A program made the position numbers and the translations under genes. A stretch of 64,000 nucleotides of DNA from the IMG/VR virus record IMGVR_UViG_3300028864_000016, positions 1 through 64,000 of that record. One strand, given 5' to 3'. The notes below the pieces were generated by a model. The model worked only from the letters and a program-made list of their open reading frames with translations, was not told where the DNA came from and ran no database searches. The stretch is from a virus. How positions within the stretch are numbered: the stretch's first letter is position 1; every line of letters starts with the position of its first letter. Shown in pieces: positions 60,441 through 64,000 of the stretch.

Positions 60441-60902
60441 ATGTATAGAAGATTACAAGTAAACGCAGGTAAAGTATTTAATGCTCAAAACACAGTAAAG
60501 GTTGATATGAAAAGGGGGACTTTTGTAAACGAGAGTTACGATTCCGCTAACAAAATTACTACATTAATAAAAGCAGTTGCAGATGCAAATGTTTTAGGAA
60601 TTTTAACAAGAGATGTAGTTGTTGATGTTGATGTAGCAATGGGTGTTCCAGTTTCAAATTATGCTACAACTCAAGACCTTATCAAAGCTGGTGAATTTGC
60701 TGGTGTTGAAACAATTCAAAAAGGGGAAAGATATGCTACAGAAATTTTTGCTTCTGCTTTAGTTGATGCCGATGTAGTTGAAGGTTCTCTATTAACTGTA
60801 GTAAATGGAGAATTAGCAAAAGGAACAACTGGTTCTGCTTTTTATAGCCTTGGTTGGGTTTATGACGCAGGACACAAATTATTAGGATTCAGATTAGTTT
60901 AA
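60441..60902 (+). CDS. Capsid decoration-like protein
   Basis: A 153-residue, low-charge, alanine/valine-rich beta protein (DVVVDVDVAMGVPVSNYATT, then YATEIFASALVDADVVEGSL). It lies immediately before the capsid gene, as head-decoration proteins often do. The leader carries AATAAATTAAAATAA. Composition (more GC-rich codons) is like the capsid gene, suggesting high expression. Confidence 0.65.
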   Translation: MYRRLQVNAGKVFNAQNTVKVDMKRGTFVNESYDSANKITTLIKAVADANVLGILTRDVVVDVDVAMGVPVSNYATTQDLIKAGEFAGVETIQKGERYATEIFASALVDADVVEGSLLTVVNGELAKGTTGSAFYSLGWVYDAGHKLLGFRLV

Positions 60903-60938
60903 TAAATTAAAATAATAAAAGAAAGAAGGAATAAAAAA

Positions 60939-61976
60939 ATGAACAGAAATATAGAATTAAGCGAACAAGAAATAGAAAGAAAATATAAAAGTGGTGAAGC
61001 ATATCAATGGGCTAAAAATGTATATGCTAAAAATGTATTACATGAAAAAGATATAGTATTATCAGAAGACGAAGAAGCATTTTCTCAAGTAATCAACAAC
61101 ACTGTTAATGATGCTTGGAAATATGGAAACACACAAGCTAGAGAGATGATATCTCAAGTAATTGTAGATATCATTGAACCAGTTGTATTTGGCGTACCAA
61201 ATGAAGTATTAACTCAATTCTTAACAGATAAGGGTTCTTATGGCGAATTTGATATGGTTAGAATCAGAAAATCACCAAAGAACACATTAGTTGCTAGACA
61301 AGTTGCTAACAGAACAGGTAACGTAGACAAATCTTATTTAGATATTGCAGAAGGTAATACAATGGAAACAGTTTTACAAATTGAAACTGAAATCCCAATG
61401 TCTAATTTAAGAAGAGATGGTGCTACCGGAGTTGCTACTTTAGCTATGTATGCTATTGAAGAATTCGATAGACAAAAATTCAAATCAATACTATCTTATG
61501 TTGATAAGTTAATAGTTGGTGGAAGTCAAGTATTTGGTGTTACTGGAACTTGGACGGCAGGTGCTTCTCAAAGTTTAACTGATTATACATATGATAATGC
61601 AGTTTCAGGAAAAGAACCATTAATTGTTGGACTTTCTAACAGAATAAGAGAAATGTGTAGAGCCGTTGGTTCTGATTTTTACTCTGAAACAATGAAAGGA
61701 ACATTAAATGACTTATCAATGTTACAAACATTAGGTGGTTGTAGATTAGTTCCAGTTTTAAAAGGAAAGAAAACAGGAGATGACAAGACACTGTTACCAG
61801 AAGATAGAGTATTCGGTTTCTCTGGAACAATTGGAGAAATGTACACTAAAGGACAAATGATTACTAGAACAACTGAAGAAAACAATGGAGAAAAGATTTC
61901 ATTCAAATTCTCTGGTGTTGAATTTGGTATCTGTGTAACTGATACTCAATATGTTTCTAAAATAACTATTTCTTAG
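60939..61976 (+). CDS. Major capsid protein
   Basis: A 345-residue protein. It has an N-terminal helical arm (EQEIERKYKSGEAYQWAKNV) and an E-loop-like KSPKNTLVARQVANRTGNVD. Then comes the long spine helix region (MYAIEEFDRQKFKSILSYVD) and a C-terminal KISFKFSGVEFGICVTDTQY, typical of HK97-fold capsids in SPbeta-like phages. Optimised codons, a strong AAGAAGG site and a solid terminator behind it. Confidence 0.8.
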   Translation: MNRNIELSEQEIERKYKSGEAYQWAKNVYAKNVLHEKDIVLSEDEEAFSQVINNTVNDAWKYGNTQAREMISQVIVDIIEPVVFGVPNEVLTQFLTDKGSYGEFDMVRIRKSPKNTLVARQVANRTGNVDKSYLDIAEGNTMETVLQIETEIPMSNLRRDGATGVATLAMYAIEEFDRQKFKSILSYVDKLIVGGSQVFGVTGTWTAGASQSLTDYTYDNAVSGKEPLIVGLSNRIREMCRAVGSDFYSETMKGTLNDLSMLQTLGGCRLVPVLKGKKTGDDKTLLPEDRVFGFSGTIGEMYTKGQMITRTTEENNGEKISFKFSGVEFGICVTDTQYVSKITIS

Positions 61977-61986
61977 TTATAACATT

Positions 61987-62012
61987 AGGGCATGTATTAA
62001 TTTACATGCCCT
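61987..62012 (+). terminator. Terminator after the capsid gene
   Basis: Perfect stem AGGGCATGTA / TACATGCCCT with a 6-base loop. The T-run is short (TTCT), so some read-through to the next head genes is likely. Confidence 0.65.
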
Positions 62013-62055
62013 TCTAAATAAAATAAATAAATTAAAATTCAAGGAGAGATAAAAT

Positions 62056-62676
62056 ATGGAAATGATAAAAGATACTGATTATGTTGAAGTATACCACGAT
62101 TATGATTATAAAACATACATAGCAAGTGAAAACCCATTAGATGCAGGATATGAATTGCCACCTAAGATTGATGGTGAACCTTATTATGTATCTGTATTAT
62201 GGAAAGATATTATGAAAGCTAATATGAAATCAGACAATTTTAAAAATCAAGCTATTAGATTTTCACCAAGTATTGAAGAACAAGTCTATAAACAATTAAG
62301 AATAGACGTTAATAAAGACAAGAACTCTTATTCAAGAGATGAAATAGAAAGAATGATATTACAACCAAACGATACAATTTTAAAGAAAATAACACAAATA
62401 GATAAATTAGCAACAATTGATGCTTTCTTATCTCTATTAGTATATTTGAAAAATACTAATAAATATCTTATTGCTGAAAAAGTAGAACTATATATAAGAG
62501 CAAGAAAAGAAGAAATAGAAGAAGGTATAAGAAAGTCAGAATTAGAAGTTGACGAAACTGAAAATATTGAATTAGCAGTAGTTCCAGAAAGCGAAAATGT
62601 TGAATTAGTAGAAGCGTCTAATGAAGAAGTAAAGGAAGCTAAAATAGCTAAAAAGACTACTACACCTAAAAAATAA
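62056..62676 (+). CDS. Head protein with acidic tail
   Basis: A 206-residue protein. A folded N-terminal two-thirds (YVEVYHDYDYKTYIASENPL, then DEIERMILQPNDTILKKI) precedes a low-complexity E/V/K-rich end. Position after the capsid gene suggests a head-completion or minor head protein. AAGGAGAG site. Confidence 0.55.
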   Translation: MEMIKDTDYVEVYHDYDYKTYIASENPLDAGYELPPKIDGEPYYVSVLWKDIMKANMKSDNFKNQAIRFSPSIEEQVYKQLRIDVNKDKNSYSRDEIERMILQPNDTILKKITQIDKLATIDAFLSLLVYLKNTNKYLIAEKVELYIRARKEEIEEGIRKSELEVDETENIELAVVPESENVELVEASNEEVKEAKIAKKTTTPKK

Positions 62677-62678
62677 TA

Positions 62679-62702
62679 AGGGAGATATATAAATCTTCCT
62701 TT
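62679..62702 (+). terminator. Weak terminator-like hairpin
   Basis: AAGGGAGAT / ATCTTCCTT with a 6-base loop, then TAATAA. No real T-run; probably an attenuator or mRNA end. Confidence 0.4.
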
Positions 62703-62729
62703 AATAAATTATAGAAAGGAATGATTATC

Positions 62730-63200
62730 TTGACCCCTTATTCAAAAGTAATAGATAGATTTGAACGTAAAATAAAAGAATATAAAGAATTTTTTTGTTA
62801 TGAAAATGTTACTGACGAACAATTTATAGAGATTACAAATAGAAGAGAAATGGGATTATTAGAAGATGCAATAAGTGAATTACAGTTGGTTGTATCTATT
62901 TCTCAGAATGTAAATTTTTTAGACAAAGATGATAATTTAGAAGCATTTAATTTTGATTTAGTACCAATCGAAGAAGATTTAATTAGTGATTATATGGTTG
63001 TAAAGATGTTCGATGAAGGAATAGTAAGACTAAAACAATATCAGAAATATTTTGGTGATGATATAAAAATGCCCAATTCTAATACAGAAAGGACTACTTA
63101 TTTAAAAGTTGCTGAATATAGACAAGCACAAATTGATAAAAAAGTTGCTAGTTATAACAGTAAGGACAGAAAAACTGGTAGTCATTTAATGGCATATTGA
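62730..63200 (+). CDS. Head-tail connector-like protein
   Basis: A 156-residue helical protein (TPYSKVIDRFERKIKEYKEF, then LGLLEDAISELQLVV-like helices). Size, position and helical layout fit connector or adaptor proteins below the portal. AAAGGA is 9 bases before TTG 62730; an ATG at 62721 overlaps the ribosome site. Confidence 0.55.
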   Translation: MTPYSKVIDRFERKIKEYKEFFCYENVTDEQFIEITNRREMGLLEDAISELQLVVSISQNVNFLDKDDNLEAFNFDLVPIEEDLISDYMVVKMFDEGIVRLKQYQKYFGDDIKMPNSNTERTTYLKVAEYRQAQIDKKVASYNSKDRKTGSHLMAY

Positions 63201-63201
63201 T

Positions 63202-64000
63202 ATGAAGAAAGAAGATTTACAATATTATAGAATAATAAATAAAATTTCTGAAAATCAATCTTGTAAAGAATCATATATTTCTGAAATGTCTCAAGACTAC
63301 AACAAGGCAAGAGAAAATGCTATATATAGATTTGATGTATTAATAAATTCAATTGATGCAAAAGATGTATTTATAAATGAATTAGAAACTTCAATCAAAG
63401 GAGTTATCGACATCTCAAGGAAACAAACTGCTGATACTGAAATGGAAGAAAGATTGCAAGTATATCCTAATCTAATTAAGCGAGGCGATTATGTTAAGTT
63501 CAAAGTCAATGATACTGATACTCTTAGAACATATCTTATTAAATCTAAAATAGATAAGAAAAATGGATATGATGAAGGAATATTTGAGGAATGTAATTAT
63601 AATGTGAAGTTTATTTCAAGTAATGAATTAAATAAAATTATGGCAATTGTATCTAATAATACAAAATATACATTAGGGATTAAATCTTTAGTTTCAGGTA
63701 TTATTGAAGCAAATGGAATGTTTGGATTAATAATGTCAGATAATTCAATATCACAAAAAATAAGTTTAGGACAAAGATTTATAATTAACAAACAGGCTTG
63801 GAAGGCGACTCAAACGGACAGAGTGACGGTACCGGGAATATTAATAGTTTTATTAGGTGAGTCTAATATTAATGTAGAGACAGATGATGTAGTAAATGAA
63901 ATAGCAGATGCTCTTACGCATAATTATACAATTGCATTAAATTCAACATCACAATCAATAGTTGAAAACGGCACATATGAAATCAATCCAATAGTTAAAG
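63202..64000 (+). CDS. Head/tail gene, cut by window edge
   Basis: ATG 63202 follows the previous stop by one base (TGATATG), and the frame stays open for 266 codons to the edge. It starts MKKEDLQYYRIINKISENQS. Later sequence includes RLQVYPNLIKRGDYVKFKVN, then WKATQTDRVTVPGILIVLLG. The layout (helical start, small beta domain with an RGDYVKF turn, later domain) suits a head-closure or tail-terminator protein. The 3' end is missing. Confidence 0.55.
   Translation, partial: MKKEDLQYYRIINKISENQSCKESYISEMSQDYNKARENAIYRFDVLINSIDAKDVFINELETSIKGVIDISRKQTADTEMEERLQVYPNLIKRGDYVKFKVNDTDTLRTYLIKSKIDKKNGYDEGIFEECNYNVKFISSNELNKIMAIVSNNTKYTLGIKSLVSGIIEANGMFGLIMSDNSISQKISLGQRFIINKQAWKATQTDRVTVPGILIVLLGESNINVETDDVVNEIADALTHNYTIALNSTSQSIVENGTYEINPIVK

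Overview
The window is a very AT-rich (roughly a quarter G+C), gene-dense stretch with strong Shine-Dalgarno sites (AAAGGAG type), typical of a Clostridium-like Firmicute. The gene content is that of a large temperate phage that persists as an extrachromosomal plasmid (phage-plasmid). Plasmid functions are a TubZ/TubR/TubY partition locus of the type known from Clostridium botulinum phage c-st and an iteron-controlled replication initiator. Phage functions are a terminase, portal, protease-scaffold, major capsid protein and head genes, next to a block resembling the yon region of Bacillus phage SPbeta: a single-chain RNA polymerase, an HU protein and a YonK-like protein.

Layout. Positions 1-28266 are transcribed leftward. 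This arm holds dozens of small, mostly unknown early or accessory genes: an antirepressor, a DUF262 protein, a protein ending in an RNA polymerase alpha-CTD-like domain, a polyvalent protein, an SF2 helicase, a 560-residue nuclease-like protein, a VirB2/VirB3/VirB4-like triad, then tubZ and tubR. Positions 28267-30062 are the plasmid core: candidate centromere repeats, tubY, iterons at helical spacing and DnaA boxes. From 28761 to the right edge everything reads rightward: rep, a homing endonuclease, small regulatory genes, the RNA polymerase (37266-40046), HU, PIN-PhoH, metallophosphoesterase, a ClpP-like protease and then the packaging and head genes. The last gene runs off the right edge.

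The window is heavily invaded by intron and homing elements. The terminase gene is split into three exons by two group I introns whose boundaries can be placed to the base, and its first exon carries a CGAA tandem duplication that shifts the frame. Free-standing endonucleases of three classes (two Vsr/EDxHD-like paralogues, one GIY-YIG, one HNH) sit between genes. The GIY-YIG cassette has given the upstream phosphoesterase a new 3' end and left the old one behind as a fragment.

Regulation. A short asymmetric motif (consensus AAYAAATTAATAGAA) recurs in almost every regulatory gap, usually once against the -35 box of a sigma-A-type promoter and once just before the ribosome binding site. This suggests a genome-wide operator, or a site for the phage RNA polymerase. 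A second signal is a small covarying RNA hairpin in the leaders of at least four leftward genes. Other structured RNAs, two decayed genes and several genes shorter than 60 codons are also described. Functions are assigned from motifs read by eye; no database search was possible.
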